A DNA stretch of 64,000 nt from Duncaniella freteri (GCF_004766125.1 NZ_SJSA01000001.1:186001-250000); one strand, 5' to 3'; positions 17,579-28,601 are shown, counted from the stretch's first letter. Made by a program: numbers and translations. Notes: generated by a model not told the origin, from the sequence alone.

Positions 17579-20500
17579 TTAAAGGTTGATATTAAGACCG
17601 AACACGTAGGACGTACGGTTACGCACACCGAGTGTCTCCGGGTCCACACCGATATTATTGCGTGTCCACAGTGCGCCCGGATTGTCGACCTGGAATCGGA
17701 GAGCAAGATGATTGACACCGAGACGGCGCACTAACGAAACCGGGAAATCATAACCCAACACCACATTACGTATCTTGATGAAATCGGCGTGATGCACTGA
17801 TATATCAGAATCAGCCGCCTCGCTTGCGGGACTCTCAGCAGCATATTGTCCGAAGCCGGGATGAGAGGTAGGGTTCTCCGGAGTCCAGGCATCAAGGAAA
17901 TAGGACCTTACCGGCGCATAGCCCATCAGGAGTGAATAGGTCTGTTCATACTCAGGAAGAGCCCTCATCATATGTCCTCCGCAATAAGTCATAAGCACGT
18001 TAAGACTCAGACCGTTCCATCGCAATGAGTTGTTGAGACCTATGATGGTCTTAGGATCGGTCTGACCGGAGAATTCAAGCACATCAGTTGAACGGCTGCT
18101 GACACTGCGCTGGGCCTCGCCATTCTCATCATACCACATTGTGTAGCCCTCCTGCCCTTCCTGGTCACTGATACCGGCAAACCTATATGACCAAAGAGCA
18201 TTCACCGGATACCCTTCACGATATGGTGTAGACAATAATGCCGATGCCGTAGCAGCCGGATTGTGAACCTTCATCACCTCGTTCTGATTGTAGGAGAATG
18301 TCATTTCAGTTGTCCAGGAGAAATTATTGCGTTTACCGGGCACAAACCAGTCATAGGCAAGGCTTAGCTCGACACCACGGTTGCGTATGGATGCCACATT
18401 TGCTACCATTGATGTAAATCCTGTAGTCGGATCAAGCACACGGTTGTTGAATATGTTTTTTCCATCCTTATTATAGAAATCAAGCGATCCGCGCATACGA
18501 TAGTTCAGGAAACTGTAGTCAAGACCCACGTTGGTGGTACGGTTCTCTTCCCATCGGAGATTTGGATTGGCAGGACTTGTCACGACTCCCATCGGCAGAC
18601 CGGTATAGTCGTTAAGATCGGTCGAGGTTGCTGTCATATAGCTTGTGGCACCCTGATAAATGTTGCCTGTAGCACCATAACTGAAACGGAATTTCAGGAA
18701 ATTTACCCAGGTGAGATCATACATGAAATTCTCACGATGAATATTCCATCCTGCTCCTACCGACCACAAAGGCTGACCGCGGAACTTGGCATTCAGTCCA
18801 TAGACATCAGCATAATCCTTTCGATATGAACCGAACACGTTGTAACGCTCATCGTAGGTGTAAGTGAGGTTGGCATAGCCTGAAGCGTAACGGTGACGCT
18901 GCTCGACGATGACTCCCATACCGTCATAGATATAGGGAAGTGCCGCAGAAGCCGAAGGGAAACCCCACAACTCAGTCATATAGTAAGGGTTCTCACGCCA
19001 GTCATTGGCAAGGACATTGAAATCGACAGTGTTTGTCGCACTGCTCTGAAGCTGGTCATCATAACCGAGAGCAAGAGATTTTGTGCCTTTAAGCTTAGTC
19101 TGTCGGAATTCAAGACCTGCTATAGCAGCAATGTCATGCTTATCAAAGAATGTGCGTGAAAAATTAGCCTGACCTCGTGCAGTCCAGTAATTTCCATCGG
19201 TCTGTGTGGTACGGAGCATACCGCCGGAACGAGGTGTCAGATAAGCGATCTTCCCATTGTCTTCATATATCGTATATGCATTACGGATCGTGCGCGATGC
19301 ATGGCTCTGCTCTGTGGCATGCCATGAAGCATTCTGGCTCTCCACCTCGTAGACAAACTGAGTGTTCAGCGTAAGCCCTTCAATCACACGGAAGAGAAGG
19401 TCAGCATGATAACGCATGTGTGTGCGCTTGGTGAGGCGTGAGTTGTTGCGCAGCTCGTCACTTACAATCACCCCGAGATCATGGAAGCCCTCAGTGCCCT
19501 TCTCATTCCAGTATTCATTACCTGAATATGAGTAATAGAGAGGACGATATGAGCCGTCACTGTTCCTGTAAGGCATATATGCAGGAAGTGACCATATATT
19601 GGTATAATCGGCAGAAAGATCCATACCCGCCTCCTTCTTGGTTGTGTATATGCCGTTGAAGCTGACAGTGGCAGTAATCCACTTGGCAAGATCGAAGTTC
19701 CCTTTGTAGGCAAGATTGAACCAATCGGTGTCATGCTCTATCATGCCTGCATTGTCATGCTTATAATTCACAGTGACATTATTGCGTGCCTTGTCAGAAC
19801 TGCTGCGCAGTGCCAGATTGTACTGCTGCACCACCTGACGGCTGTACACATCATCGGCATATTCCTTGGCAAAATTATTCTTCTTAAGCTCAGAAAGACG
19901 TGAGTCAAGCTCTTCACGAGTGATCTCTCCCTTGGAGAGCTGATAATATCCATAACGGATAGGCGACACACCTGAATCGCCACGATTTATACGGTTCCAT
20001 ATGGTGTTCTGAGCATTTGGATCCTGACCGCTCATGAGATAATACTCATAGAAATTGCTTTCTGCATCTACCTGCTGTTCAGGAGTCATGTAGAAATTAT
20101 CGGCATAATCTACATTGCGATTCTCATATACCGTAAGATTAGCTGAAAAATCAATGTCGATCTTATCCTTTTTCTTAGCATTCTTAGTGGTAATGACTAT
20201 GATACCGTTGGCGGCACGTGCTCCGTAAATAGCAGCCGCGGCAGCATCCTTCAGCACGTTGACACTTTCAATATCATAAGGATTGAGATCGGCAAGCGCA
20301 CCCGCAGCTGCATCTGTCGCTGACAGGTCGGAAGATGAGAACGGATCAAACGACGACAATGATGACTCGACAGGCACACCGTCAACAACAAGCAAAGGTG
20401 AAGTGGCACCCTGGAACGTGCCCATACCTCTGATAATAGGCTTGCCTCCATAAGTAGACAGACCTGCCACACGCCCCTCAAGATTGTCAAGAACATTGGT

Positions 20501-21172
20501 AGAGAAACGCTGGTCAAGCTTATCAGCAGATATTGTGGTGGCGGCTCCTGTCATCTTCTCCTTTCTGACCTCCTGATAGCCGGTCACGACCACCTCGCTC
20601 ATCATAGTGACATGGGTCTTTAACTCGAATCTCAAGGCATTCTGATTCTTGGGCGTGACCTTGATTGAAGCCGGCTTCATTCCTACAAACGAAGCTGACA
20701 CCACAGGATTCAGAGCCCGGATATCCTTGAATGAGAAACGGCCATCGATATCTGTGACAGCAATATTGTCAGTGCCGTCAATGATGATTGTAGCTCCTGC
20801 AAGGGGCTCGTTCTCATCTTCATCGTATACGACACCCTTGATCTCACCCTGCACATAGTCAGCACCGGCATCAGGGCGTTTGACCACAACAGTATTGTCT
20901 ACAACCTCGTAACCGAGAAGCATATTCACCGACAGCACACGATTGAGCAACTGATCGAGAGTCAAGCCGGTAAAGTTACATGTGACTGGCGACTTGGCAC
21001 TGTTAAGCAGCTCCTTGGTGCACACAAAGTCAAGGCCGGTCTCACGTTTGAGCGTATTGATCACCTCTTCGGGAGAAGCCTTCTCAAAGACAGCACTGTA
21101 CGTTCGTGCATAACCATCAAGCGGCACAAGCAGCATAATGGCTAAAAATAGGACTAATAGTACTTTTTTCAT
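17579..21172 (-). CDS. SusC-family TonB-dependent transporter with STN signalling domain
   Basis: A 1197-aa outer-membrane receptor. In order: signal peptide (about 1-23), STN domain (about 25-100, ASPEEVINTLKRETGLDFVC), carboxypeptidase-regulatory-like domain (about 108-195, GVVYDEDENEPLAGATI), TonB plug (about 205-320, with VVVTGYQEVRKEKMTGA and NVLKDAAAAAIYGARAANG), then the beta barrel to the C-terminal NLNINL. The STN domain is the part that contacts a FecR-type anti-sigma factor in the periplasm, fitting the fecR gene 40 bp upstream and the divergent ECF sigma gene. It imports a TonB-dependent substrate that cannot be named from sequence. Confidence 0.96.
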   Translation of the reverse strand: MKKVLLVLFLAIMLLVPLDGYARTYSAVFEKASPEEVINTLKRETGLDFVCTKELLNSAKSPVTCNFTGLTLDQLLNRVLSVNMLLGYEVVDNTVVVKRPDAGADYVQGEIKGVVYDEDENEPLAGATIIIDGTDNIAVTDIDGRFSFKDIRALNPVVSASFVGMKPASIKVTPKNQNALRFELKTHVTMMSEVVVTGYQEVRKEKMTGAATTISADKLDQRFSTNVLDNLEGRVAGLSTYGGKPIIRGMGTFQGATSPLLVVDGVPVESSLSSFDPFSSSDLSATDAAAGALADLNPYDIESVNVLKDAAAAAIYGARAANGIIVITTKNAKKKDKIDIDFSANLTVYENRNVDYADNFYMTPEQQVDAESNFYEYYLMSGQDPNAQNTIWNRINRGDSGVSPIRYGYYQLSKGEITREELDSRLSELKKNNFAKEYADDVYSRQVVQQYNLALRSSSDKARNNVTVNYKHDNAGMIEHDTDWFNLAYKGNFDLAKWITATVSFNGIYTTKKEAGMDLSADYTNIWSLPAYMPYRNSDGSYRPLYYSYSGNEYWNEKGTEGFHDLGVIVSDELRNNSRLTKRTHMRYHADLLFRVIEGLTLNTQFVYEVESQNASWHATEQSHASRTIRNAYTIYEDNGKIAYLTPRSGGMLRTTQTDGNYWTARGQANFSRTFFDKHDIAAIAGLEFRQTKLKGTKSLALGYDDQLQSSATNTVDFNVLANDWRENPYYMTELWGFPSASAALPYIYDGMGVIVEQRHRYASGYANLTYTYDERYNVFGSYRKDYADVYGLNAKFRGQPLWSVGAGWNIHRENFMYDLTWVNFLKFRFSYGATGNIYQGATSYMTATSTDLNDYTGLPMGVVTSPANPNLRWEENRTTNVGLDYSFLNYRMRGSLDFYNKDGKNIFNNRVLDPTTGFTSMVANVASIRNRGVELSLAYDWFVPGKRNNFSWTTEMTFSYNQNEVMKVHNPAATASALLSTPYREGYPVNALWSYRFAGISDQEGQEGYTMWYDENGEAQRSVSSRSTDVLEFSGQTDPKTIIGLNNSLRWNGLSLNVLMTYCGGHMMRALPEYEQTYSLLMGYAPVRSYFLDAWTPENPTSHPGFGQYAAESPASEAADSDISVHHADFIKIRNVVLGYDFPVSLVRRLGVNHLALRFQVDNPGALWTRNNIGVDPETLGVRNRTSYVFGLNINL

Positions 21173-21212
21173 TGTGTAAAAATTGATTTTGATTTATATG
21201 ATTTTTCTATTG

Positions 21213-22397
21213 TTATTTTCTCTGAATATATACCTTGCCATCACGTATGGATATACGCAAGTCGGAACACTTCTCTATTATAGATACAGCTATTGTGAAA
21301 TCCGAATAACGAGGTATGCTTCCAAGAAAGATTATTTCCTCAATATCACTATCCGCAAATTCATAATCGAAATCGTACCATCGGCTGAGATCGCGCATAA
21401 TGCATCTCAACGGCTGATTCTCAAACACAAATTTTCCATGTCTCCAACTTGATATCACCGCAGGGTCGACCACTGTCATCGACATCCGTTCGGAATCCTT
21501 GTCGTAAGTGGCATGATGCCCCGGTGACATCACCACCTCTCCGCCATGGACCACTCCGGGACGAGACAAAGCTATAGAACCTGTCTCAAGCGTGATATAA
21601 GCAAGATTGTCGTCAGGATAATTGCGCACATTGAACGTTGTGCCATACACTCTGATCGTCTGATCGTTAGTATCCACATAGAATGGTCGGTCTTCCTCAT
21701 GATGCACAGAAAAATAAGCTTCCCCCGACACCTTTACACGACGCTCACAGACACCGAATACAGACGGATATATAAGCCTACTGTCAGCGTTGAGCCATAC
21801 CTCCGTAGAATCCTCAAGAGTAATCTTGAATTCTCCGCCCTTGGGCACGCTCAGATTAAGTTCCTCCACTGCATTGTTTTCCGATACATACCGGTGCAAT
21901 CCGGAATCCGAAGCATCAGGATAACTAAGTGTGGTATCCGAGAATGATACAGTGCTGCCGTTTGAGAGAGTCAGCACAGCCTTCGTTGAGCCGTAATGTA
22001 TATCATCAAGCCTGGACTGCTTCACTCCCGATATATTCATTGAAGAAGAATCCTGGGATGGAGTGTCATCCAGCAGGAGGAATAACGACACTCCTGTTAT
22101 CAATAACAAAGATGCAGCAACACCTGTTATATAAGATGTAAGCTTGCGGCGCATCCTGTAGCGACGGTCATCTGCCATAAGGCTATCAATACGCAGACGC
22201 ATATCATGTGCCGGACGCTCAGTGTTTATGACGTTCCGGCGTTCACGCCAGCGTTGCAGCTCATCTGGAGATGTCACCCGCTTTACAAATTTTTCATTCT
22301 CGCGACTGCGAGCCGTCCATTCATCCAATTCCGCTTTCTCCTCAGGAGTAAGTGCCCCTATGATGTGACGGTATATCAGTATACTTATTCGCTCCAT
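21213..22397 (-). CDS. FecR-family anti-sigma factor
   Basis: A 394-aa regulator. Cytoplasmic N-terminal part (about 1-85, ISILIYRHIIGALTPEEKAE), one transmembrane helix (about 88-110, YITGVAASLLLITGVSLFLL), then the periplasmic FecR domain (VPKGGEFKITLEDSTEVWLN, VSGEAYFSVHHEEDRPFYV) and a C-terminal DUF4974 region (FENQPLRCIMRDLSRWYDFD). It should relay ligand occupancy of the SusC STN domain to the ECF sigma factor encoded divergently at 22515. It is the first gene of the fecR-susC-susD operon. Confidence 0.94.
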   Translation of the reverse strand: MERISILIYRHIIGALTPEEKAELDEWTARSRENEKFVKRVTSPDELQRWRERRNVINTERPAHDMRLRIDSLMADDRRYRMRRKLTSYITGVAASLLLITGVSLFLLLDDTPSQDSSSMNISGVKQSRLDDIHYGSTKAVLTLSNGSTVSFSDTTLSYPDASDSGLHRYVSENNAVEELNLSVPKGGEFKITLEDSTEVWLNADSRLIYPSVFGVCERRVKVSGEAYFSVHHEEDRPFYVDTNDQTIRVYGTTFNVRNYPDDNLAYITLETGSIALSRPGVVHGGEVVMSPGHHATYDKDSERMSMTVVDPAVISSWRHGKFVFENQPLRCIMRDLSRWYDFDYEFADSDIEEIIFLGSIPRYSDFTIAVSIIEKCSDLRISIRDGKVYIQRK

Positions 22398-22473
22398 GTT
22401 TATATTAATTCTACTATAAGATAGCGTTCAACTGAAAAAAGTATACGATATTTATACGTTTTTTTAATAAAAA

Positions 22474-22504
22474 TTGCCTCTGCGACAAAAAAAGTATAAC
22501 TTTG
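22474..22504 (+). promoter_or_regulatory. Bacteroidetes-type promoter for the ECF sigma gene
   Basis: TAACTTTG (22497-22504) matches the TAnnTTTG -7 box, with TTG at 22474-22476 separated by 20 bp. The start codon follows only 10 bp later, so the leader is very short or the message leaderless. Confidence 0.6.
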
Positions 22505-22514
22505 TCAACAAATA

Positions 22515-23099
22515 ATGGCTGATTACGATAATATATTCCACGACTTCGCATCGGGCAACATCACACCTTTTTATGACATGATGTACCCGGGCATGATGCT
22601 GTATGCAATGCATATACTCGGCGATGAGTTTGCATATATGGCTGAGGACTGTGTGCAGGAAAGTGTGATCACTGCCTATATGAAAAGAGAAGAATTTGAG
22701 TCGGGGAGCACGTGGAGAGCATTCCTGCTTACATGCATACGCAACAATGCCATAGCCATACTTCGCAAAAGCAGCCGACACCTCACATATATTGCAAAAT
22801 CTGAGAAAGCAGACATCCAGGACGACTGCTCATACGCCTTGATAGAGCATGAGATACATGAGATGCTCTTCGATGCAATAGAGTCTCTGCCTGAGAAGTT
22901 CCGCAAGATATTTGAACTGAGCTTTGATGCCGGCCTGAAAAATGCTGAGATAGCAAAAATACTCGGAATTGCCGAAATCACTGTAAAGAAGCGAAAGGCC
23001 GCACTTATAACCCATCTTCATAATCGGCTCGGAGGCATCTTTGACGAAAAGTCCATACTGCTTCTCATATCGACTAATATCGCCAACATCGCAGGATAA
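22515..23099 (+). CDS. ECF-subfamily RNA polymerase sigma factor
   Basis: A 194-aa sigma-70 family protein. Region 2 is visible around residues 10-75 (DDxxQES-like DCVQESVITAYMKR) and region 4 around 115-175 (SLPEKFRKIFELSFDAGLKN, AEIAKILGIAEITVKKRKAA helix-turn-helix). It is divergent from fecR and should be held by the FecR protein until the SusC STN domain signals. It probably directs transcription of fecR-susC-susD. The C-terminal tail (SILLLISTNIANIAG) is hydrophobic, as in many Bacteroidetes ECF sigmas. Confidence 0.93.
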   Translation: MADYDNIFHDFASGNITPFYDMMYPGMMLYAMHILGDEFAYMAEDCVQESVITAYMKREEFESGSTWRAFLLTCIRNNAIAILRKSSRHLTYIAKSEKADIQDDCSYALIEHEIHEMLFDAIESLPEKFRKIFELSFDAGLKNAEIAKILGIAEITVKKRKAALITHLHNRLGGIFDEKSILLLISTNIANIAG

Positions 23100-23273
23100 A
23101 ACATATCCGACTGCTTGTAATATCACCTCAAGGCTGTCAACCACAATTTCAATCCGGACAAGCCTCTTATGAAACTTGCTCAAATTTAAGTAGAAGATTT
23201 TCAACAAATTTAGCAATTCAAGTGTTATAATTCTGAAAACGGAATCAATCCCATATCAATCAGAAACGGATTA

Positions 23274-23287
23274 TTCCGAATTCGGAA
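23274..23287. promoter_or_regulatory. Perfect 14-bp palindrome upstream of the HdeD-like gene
   Basis: TTCCGAATTCGGAA is self-complementary and lies 42 bp upstream of the ATG at 23330. It could be an operator for a dimeric regulator; no regulator can be named. The rest of 23100-23329 holds no gene that I can support. Confidence 0.35.
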
Positions 23288-23329
23288 ATAACACTATCTC
23301 TAAAAATTTCAACTATAATACAAGCAGTT

Positions 23330-23881
23330 ATGAAAGCATTATTCTCAAAATTCATGGGAGAATCCCGATATTGGTGGGTTGTTCTCCTGGCAGGTATACT
23401 TATGGTAATTTGTGGCTTTGCCTATTGGTTCTGGCCAGTCGTAGGATATGCCGTAGCATCCCAGCTCTTTGGTTGGCTTCTCATTGTGATAGGTGTCGTT
23501 CAACTTTTACAGGCATCAGGTCCACATGCGGGACGAGGCTGGGGATGGTGGCTCGCCGGCGGTATCATTGACATGTTCATAGGCTTTATGATGGTACGAA
23601 GCGTTGTGATTTCCGAGGCTGTGTTCCCCTATTTCCTTGCATTCATATTTATATTCTGGGGTATCAGCGCTCTATGTGCAGCAGTCAAACAGAGCGGTCG
23701 CCGATACTGGTGGCTACAGCTCATCAACGGTATGTTGCTAATGCTCATAGGCTTCTTCTTCATTGAAGCAGGCTGGGTACAGGACATGGCAATGACAAGC
23801 TTCCTCACATCACTCGCATTCATATACTGGGGATTCTCTCTCGCAATGCTGTCATACGACATAAAACCCGATCAGAGATAA
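23330..23881 (+). CDS. HdeD-family (DUF308) membrane protein
   Basis: A 183-aa inner-membrane protein with six hydrophobic helices in three similar pairs: WWVVLLAGILMVICGFAYWF, LFGWLLIVIGVVQLLQA, WWLAGGIIDMFIGFMMV, YFLAFIFIFWGISALCAAV, WWLQLINGMLLMLIGFFFI and LTSLAFIYWGFSLAML. The repeating GW(W)xxxxGxxxxxxG pattern is that of HdeD/DUF308 proteins, linked to acid stress in E. coli. Its role here is not established. It is a single-gene unit ended by a hairpin shared with the convergent ara operon. Confidence 0.87.
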   Translation: MKALFSKFMGESRYWWVVLLAGILMVICGFAYWFWPVVGYAVASQLFGWLLIVIGVVQLLQASGPHAGRGWGWWLAGGIIDMFIGFMMVRSVVISEAVFPYFLAFIFIFWGISALCAAVKQSGRRYWWLQLINGMLLMLIGFFFIEAGWVQDMAMTSFLTSLAFIYWGFSLAMLSYDIKPDQR

Positions 23882-23907
23882 ACCTATTCCGATTAATATA
23901 ATAAACA

Positions 23908-23946
23908 ATAAGGTGTATCAAATCTATGAAATTTGATACACCTTAT
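23908..23946. terminator. Shared hairpin between the HdeD-like gene and the ara operon
   Basis: A perfect 16-bp stem (ATAAGGTGTATCAAAT at 23908-23923 with ATTTGATACACCTTAT at 23931-23946), 7-nt loop, between convergent genes. U-tracts are weak on both sides, so termination is inferred from position and symmetry. Confidence 0.65.
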
Positions 23947-23971
23947 CTATTTGACAGTCTTTTACCGATGG

Positions 23972-25561
23972 TTATTTTGCTTCGACAGCAGCCTTTTCTA
24001 TGGCAAGACCGCGCTTATAAGTCTCGATATACTTGTTGAATCCTTCAACATCCTCACGCAACGGGGCGATCTCTGTGCCTGCATTACCAAGGAACACACA
24101 ATCGTTAAGCCATTCGGGAAGTGATTGACCTTTACGATTGTTTACAACGAATGCCGCAAGCAGGGCTATGCCCCAGGCACCACCTTCGCCGGCAGTCTCC
24201 ATAACGGATATCGGTGAATTAAGTGCCGCAGCAAGAACCCTCTGCCCCACACCGGGAGTCTTGAAAAGACCACCATGGCCGGTGATACGGTCCACTTGCA
24301 CATGCTCCTCATTGAAGAGGATATCATTACCTATCTTCAATACGGCAACCGATGCATAAAGGTTGGCACGCATAAAGTTGGCAAGAGAGAATTTATCAGT
24401 GGCAGAACGGACAAACAATGGACGACCTTCGTTAAGTCCGGTGACAGGCTCTCCCGAGAAATAATTATACGAGAGCAGACCTCCGCAATCAGGATCACCT
24501 GTGAGAGCGTTATTGTAAAGCTTGCCGAACACCTCGTTCATATCCACAGGCACACCGAGCAACTGCTGATACTCCTTGAAAAGATTGACCCAAGCATTGA
24601 GATCTGATGTGCAATTGTTGCAATGTACCATCGCCACAGGATATCCGTCAGGTGTGGTCACCATATCAATAACCTCGTATGGTTTGGACAGCTCTTTCTC
24701 AAGGACAATCATCGAGAATGAAGATGTCCCGGCCGAAACGTTGCCCGTGCGCTTAAGCACAGCATTGGTAGCAACCATTCCCGTACCCGCATCCCCTTCA
24801 GGCGGGCAGAAGGGTGCCCCAGACTTGAGATGACCCGACACATCCAGCCGGCGAGCACCCTCCGCGGTTAGGTAACCGGCATCGGCACCAGCCACGAGCA
24901 CTCTGGGAAGAATGTCCTCAAGCTTCCATGGGAACGATTCAGGAGCCACAAGAGCATCGAACTTACTGATCATTCCTGCTGAATAATTCATAGTTTCGGA
25001 GTCTATCGGCAGCATGCCGGATGCATCTCCTATGCCGAGCACTTTCTCTCCTGTAAGCTGCCAATGTATATATCCGGCAAGAGTGGTGAGATAAGTTATG
25101 TCCTTGACATGTGTCTCCTTATCAAGAATCGCCTGATAAAGATGGGAGATGCTCCAACGCAGGGGCACATTGAACACAAACAGTTTGGATAACTCCTCGG
25201 CTGCTCGCCCGGTATTGGTGTTACGCCATGTGCGGAACGGTACAAGTATCTCGGCACGCTCGTTGAAAGGCATGTAACCGTGCATCATAGCACTTATACC
25301 GATAGCAGCAAGCGACTCAATCTCCACATCGTACTCTGCACGTACGTTCTCACGCAGATGTGCATAACAGTCCTGAAGTCCATACCATATTGCCTCAGTG
25401 CTGTAGGTCCACAGGCCGTCAACGAGCTGGTTCTCCCAGTCATGGACACCCTGGGCTATCGGACGGTTGTCCTCATCGACGAGCACAGCCTTGATTCGGG
25501 TAGAGCCGAACTCTATACCCAATATGGCTTTGCCATGCTCTATAGTGGTCTTTGCGTCCAT
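23972..25561 (-). CDS. araB: FGGY-family kinase, L-ribulokinase of the arabinose pathway
   Basis: A 529-aa sugar kinase with two FGGY domains: the N-terminal [20 protein letters not shown] and the C-terminal ATPase region with [20 protein letters not shown] and [14 protein letters not shown]. Family proteins phosphorylate ribulose or xylulose; the last position in an operon with araA and araD makes L-ribulose the substrate by context. Its ATG overlaps the araA stop as TAATG, so translation is coupled. Many database entries would call such a protein xylulokinase, so substrate assignment is by neighbourhood. Confidence 0.88.
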   Translation of the reverse strand: MDAKTTIEHGKAILGIEFGSTRIKAVLVDEDNRPIAQGVHDWENQLVDGLWTYSTEAIWYGLQDCYAHLRENVRAEYDVEIESLAAIGISAMMHGYMPFNERAEILVPFRTWRNTNTGRAAEELSKLFVFNVPLRWSISHLYQAILDKETHVKDITYLTTLAGYIHWQLTGEKVLGIGDASGMLPIDSETMNYSAGMISKFDALVAPESFPWKLEDILPRVLVAGADAGYLTAEGARRLDVSGHLKSGAPFCPPEGDAGTGMVATNAVLKRTGNVSAGTSSFSMIVLEKELSKPYEVIDMVTTPDGYPVAMVHCNNCTSDLNAWVNLFKEYQQLLGVPVDMNEVFGKLYNNALTGDPDCGGLLSYNYFSGEPVTGLNEGRPLFVRSATDKFSLANFMRANLYASVAVLKIGNDILFNEEHVQVDRITGHGGLFKTPGVGQRVLAAALNSPISVMETAGEGGAWGIALLAAFVVNNRKGQSLPEWLNDCVFLGNAGTEIAPLREDVEGFNKYIETYKRGLAIEKAAVEAK

Positions 25562-27096
25562 TAGAGATAGAGGGATTTGTTGAGCATATAGTATACTTCA
25601 CCCATGCGGAGAGTCTGCTTGAAACCTTCGATAGTGGTGTCCTTGTCAATATGCACCATCTCAATGCCTGCGATCTCAGCATAATCCTCCCAATATTCGG
25701 GAGTGATGTCGTAGGAGAAGCATGAATGGTGAGTGCCGCCGGCGAGAATCCATGCTGTAGCACCAACCTCAAAACTGGGCATAGGAATCCAAAGAGCCGA
25801 TGCTACGGGAAGCTTGGGAAGAGGCTTGGATTTGATGCATTCAACATCGTTGACAATGAGACGGAAACGGTTACCCATATCTACGACAGTAGCTGTCACA
25901 CCCTTTTCAGGCTTGGAAGTGAACACAAGACGCGCGGTAAGGCTCTTGCGATATCCGATTCCAAGGAAGTGAACCTCAAGACGCGGTTTCTCCTCTGCAA
26001 TAAGCGGACATACCTCAAGCATATGAGCCTGAAGAATAGAGCTCTGCTTACCGTCAAAATTAAGTGTATAGTCCTCAAGGAAAGAACAGCCGCCGGGCAT
26101 ACCCTGTCCCATAACCCAAAGAGTACGATAGAGAGCAGCCGACTTCCAGTCACCCTCTGCGCCGAATCCGTAACCCTCAGCCATAAGACGCTGTGATGCA
26201 AGGCCGGGTATCTGATCGAAGCCACGACCGGTGTTCTCTACATCAGCATCACCGAGGTCATCAAAGTTAGTGGTGAATCCCTTCGCACCCTTAGCCTTAA
26301 GCACTGCACGGAGGGTAAGTTCCGCCTTAGCTGAGTTCCATACTTTCTTGTACTCAACAGTCGACTTGTCCTCAAGTTTCTCATCGTGAGTATAAAGTCT
26401 GAAATATTCAGCCACAAGAGCATCCACATCCTCATCCTTTACAGCATCGAAATAAGGCATCACTTCGCTGAAAGGCATATAGTCGACATGATAGCCCATA
26501 CGTACCTCGGCCTCAACCTTGTCACCGTCAGTAACAGCGACATTGTTCATCTGATCGCCGAATCGGAGAATGAGCATGTCCTGGGAATCAGCCCACGCTG
26601 CACACACGCGCTGCCATACGGCAATGCGTTTCTGAGTGTCGGCATCCTTCCAATAACCTGTGACGACTTTGCGGCGCACACGCATACGTGCACATATATG
26701 TCCGAACTCACGGTCGCCGTGAGCACTCTGATTCAGATTCATGAAATCCATATCCATGGTATCCCATGGTATCTCGGCATTGTACTGGGTATGGAGATGG
26801 AGCAGAGGCTTGGAAAGCACCTTCAGACCATGAATCCACATCTTGGCAGGAGAGAAAGTGTGCATCCATGTGATGATACCTACACAACGAGAATCGTTAT
26901 TTGCAGCCTTCATGATGTCCTCTACCTCACGAGAAGAATTGGCGGTGCCCTTATAGACAACCTTTATAGGTAGGTTGCCTGAATTGTTAAGACCATCCAC
27001 CATTTCTTTTGAGTGAGAATCAACGGCAACGACAGCATCGCCACCATAGAGGAGCTGGGCACCTGTGACCCACCATATTTCGTAATTTTCGTACAT
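25561..27096 (-). CDS. araA: L-arabinose isomerase
   Basis: A 511-aa enzyme converting L-arabinose to L-ribulose. Start motif [15 protein letters not shown] and [20 protein letters not shown] are typical of AraA. Residues equivalent to the E. coli active site are present: Glu314 (GFGAEGDWK), Glu341 (FLEDYT), His358 (QAHMLEVCP) and His457 (GGTHHS). Length is close to the E. coli enzyme (500 aa). It is followed without a gap by araB and lies 63 bp after araD in the operon. Confidence 0.97.
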   Translation of the reverse strand: MYENYEIWWVTGAQLLYGGDAVVAVDSHSKEMVDGLNNSGNLPIKVVYKGTANSSREVEDIMKAANNDSRCVGIITWMHTFSPAKMWIHGLKVLSKPLLHLHTQYNAEIPWDTMDMDFMNLNQSAHGDREFGHICARMRVRRKVVTGYWKDADTQKRIAVWQRVCAAWADSQDMLILRFGDQMNNVAVTDGDKVEAEVRMGYHVDYMPFSEVMPYFDAVKDEDVDALVAEYFRLYTHDEKLEDKSTVEYKKVWNSAKAELTLRAVLKAKGAKGFTTNFDDLGDADVENTGRGFDQIPGLASQRLMAEGYGFGAEGDWKSAALYRTLWVMGQGMPGGCSFLEDYTLNFDGKQSSILQAHMLEVCPLIAEEKPRLEVHFLGIGYRKSLTARLVFTSKPEKGVTATVVDMGNRFRLIVNDVECIKSKPLPKLPVASALWIPMPSFEVGATAWILAGGTHHSCFSYDITPEYWEDYAEIAGIEMVHIDKDTTIEGFKQTLRMGEVYYMLNKSLYL

Positions 27097-27159
27097 AGTT
27101 TTAATTATTTATTCGGTAATTTGATTTCTAAAAATTTTTCTGAGTAAAGGACGCTGTTA

Positions 27160-27846
27160 TCACTGTCCGTAGTAAGCACCGGGACCATGCTTGCGAAGAT
27201 AGTGCTTCTCAATGAGAAGAGGATTCATTGTCAATCCCGGATTTACCTGGTATGCAATGAACGCCATTTTTGCAACCTGCTCCATCACAACTGCATTATG
27301 CACCGCATCGTGAGGGTCCTTGCCCCATGAAAACGGTCCATGATTCTTGACAAGCACCCCAGGAGTGTGCATAGGGTTCATATCCTCGAAACGCTTTATG
27401 ATCACATTGCCTGTCTCCAGCTCATAATCGTTGGTCACCTCCGGCTCTGTCATATCTGGAGTGCAAGGGATAGCCTTATGGAAATAGTCGGCATGAGTGG
27501 TGCCTATATTCGGCAGATCAATGCCAGCCTGTGACCATGCTGTGGCATAAGTAGAATGAGTGTGGACAACACCGCCGATTTCGGGCCATGCACGGTAGAG
27601 CGCAAGATGGGTAGGAGTGTCGGACGAAGGCTTTAATTTGCCCTCGACCTTTTCACCTGTCCTAATATCAATCACAACCATATCATCGGGAGTCATGACA
27701 TCATAGTCAACCCCGCTGGGCTTTATGACCATAAGTCCTTTCTCACGGTCAATACCGGATACATTTCCCCAAGTGAAGATCACAAGTCCATGCTTCACAA
27801 GGTCAATATTGGCACGATATACTTTTTCTTTAAGTTCTTCAAGCAT
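27160..27846 (-). CDS. araD: L-ribulose-5-phosphate 4-epimerase
   Basis: A 228-aa class II aldolase-family epimerase converting L-ribulose-5-P to D-xylulose-5-P. Metal and substrate residues are visible: FTWGNVSG (phosphate loop), KPSSDTPTH with Asp76, [10 protein letters not shown] with His95 and His97, and KNHGPF with His169. Length and spacing agree with E. coli AraD. It lies 8 bp after the regulator gene araR, and 63 bp before araA. Confidence 0.96.
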   Translation of the reverse strand: MLEELKEKVYRANIDLVKHGLVIFTWGNVSGIDREKGLMVIKPSGVDYDVMTPDDMVVIDIRTGEKVEGKLKPSSDTPTHLALYRAWPEIGGVVHTHSTYATAWSQAGIDLPNIGTTHADYFHKAIPCTPDMTEPEVTNDYELETGNVIIKRFEDMNPMHTPGVLVKNHGPFSWGKDPHDAVHNAVVMEQVAKMAFIAYQVNPGLTMNPLLIEKHYLRKHGPGAYYGQ

Positions 27847-27854
27847 AGTTATTA

Positions 27855-28586
27855 TCAGATTTTAAATTTTGATTCGGAGCTGAACTTCGCCAAGTCAAAA
27901 CGATACAACGAAGCCCCTCTGCGAGACCCGGTCTTGTCAATCATGTCAGTCTTTGTAATGCAATCAATCTCTGCAACCTTTTTCCGGAAGTTACGTTTGT
28001 CAATCGGAGAGCCTAAGATTGTTTCATACAGAGTCTGAAGCTGCGACAAAGTAAAGTATTCCGGCAGAAGATTGAAACCTATAGGTTCTGTAGAGAACTT
28101 ACGCCTCAACAATTGGAGAGTACATTGCACCATCTGTGGATGGTCAAAACCAAGAGGTGGTATCTCATCAATAGGAACCCACACGGCATTGTGCTCAGCA
28201 AGGAGATCGACGTCAAACTCTTCCGGACCAAGCATCGCAAAGTATGCAAGTGAAATCACTCGTTCACCCGGATCTCGATCAACGTCTCCGAAAGCCCGGA
28301 CTTGCTCCATATACACGTCCTGTAGGCCCGTAAGCTGATTTAGCACTCGCCGTGCAGCATCATCGGCACTCTCCATTTCCTGCACAAATCCGCCCATGAC
28401 AGACCATTTGCCCTTTTCAGGCTCGAACTTTCGTTTGGTCAGAAGCAGACAGAGCTTACCCTCAACCAGACCGAATATTATGCAATCTACGGCCACAAAG
28501 AACCGAGGATTTTCGCTATAGTACATATCTCTCAATTCTCGCAAACCCGATTCTGAGGCTATCAAATCAGCCTCAGAATCGCGCAT
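27855..28586 (-). CDS. araR: Nudix-type transcriptional repressor AraR
   Basis: A 243-aa protein of the NrtR-like regulators: a Nudix domain (about 20-160) and a C-terminal winged-helix DNA-binding part ([28 protein letters not shown]). The Nudix box is degenerate: [20 protein letters not shown] followed by LTG lacks the REUxEExG catalytic glutamates, so it binds a ligand instead of hydrolysing one. In Bacteroidetes, AraR of this family represses arabinose genes and is released by L-arabinose (family knowledge). It is encoded inside the operon it should control; a matching operator is at 31573-31599. Confidence 0.92.
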   Translation of the reverse strand: MRDSEADLIASESGLRELRDMYYSENPRFFVAVDCIIFGLVEGKLCLLLTKRKFEPEKGKWSVMGGFVQEMESADDAARRVLNQLTGLQDVYMEQVRAFGDVDRDPGERVISLAYFAMLGPEEFDVDLLAEHNAVWVPIDEIPPLGFDHPQMVQCTLQLLRRKFSTEPIGFNLLPEYFTLSQLQTLYETILGSPIDKRNFRKKVAEIDCITKTDMIDKTGSRRGASLYRFDLAKFSSESKFKI

Positions 28587-28601
28587 GCTTATGATAGTGT
28601 A

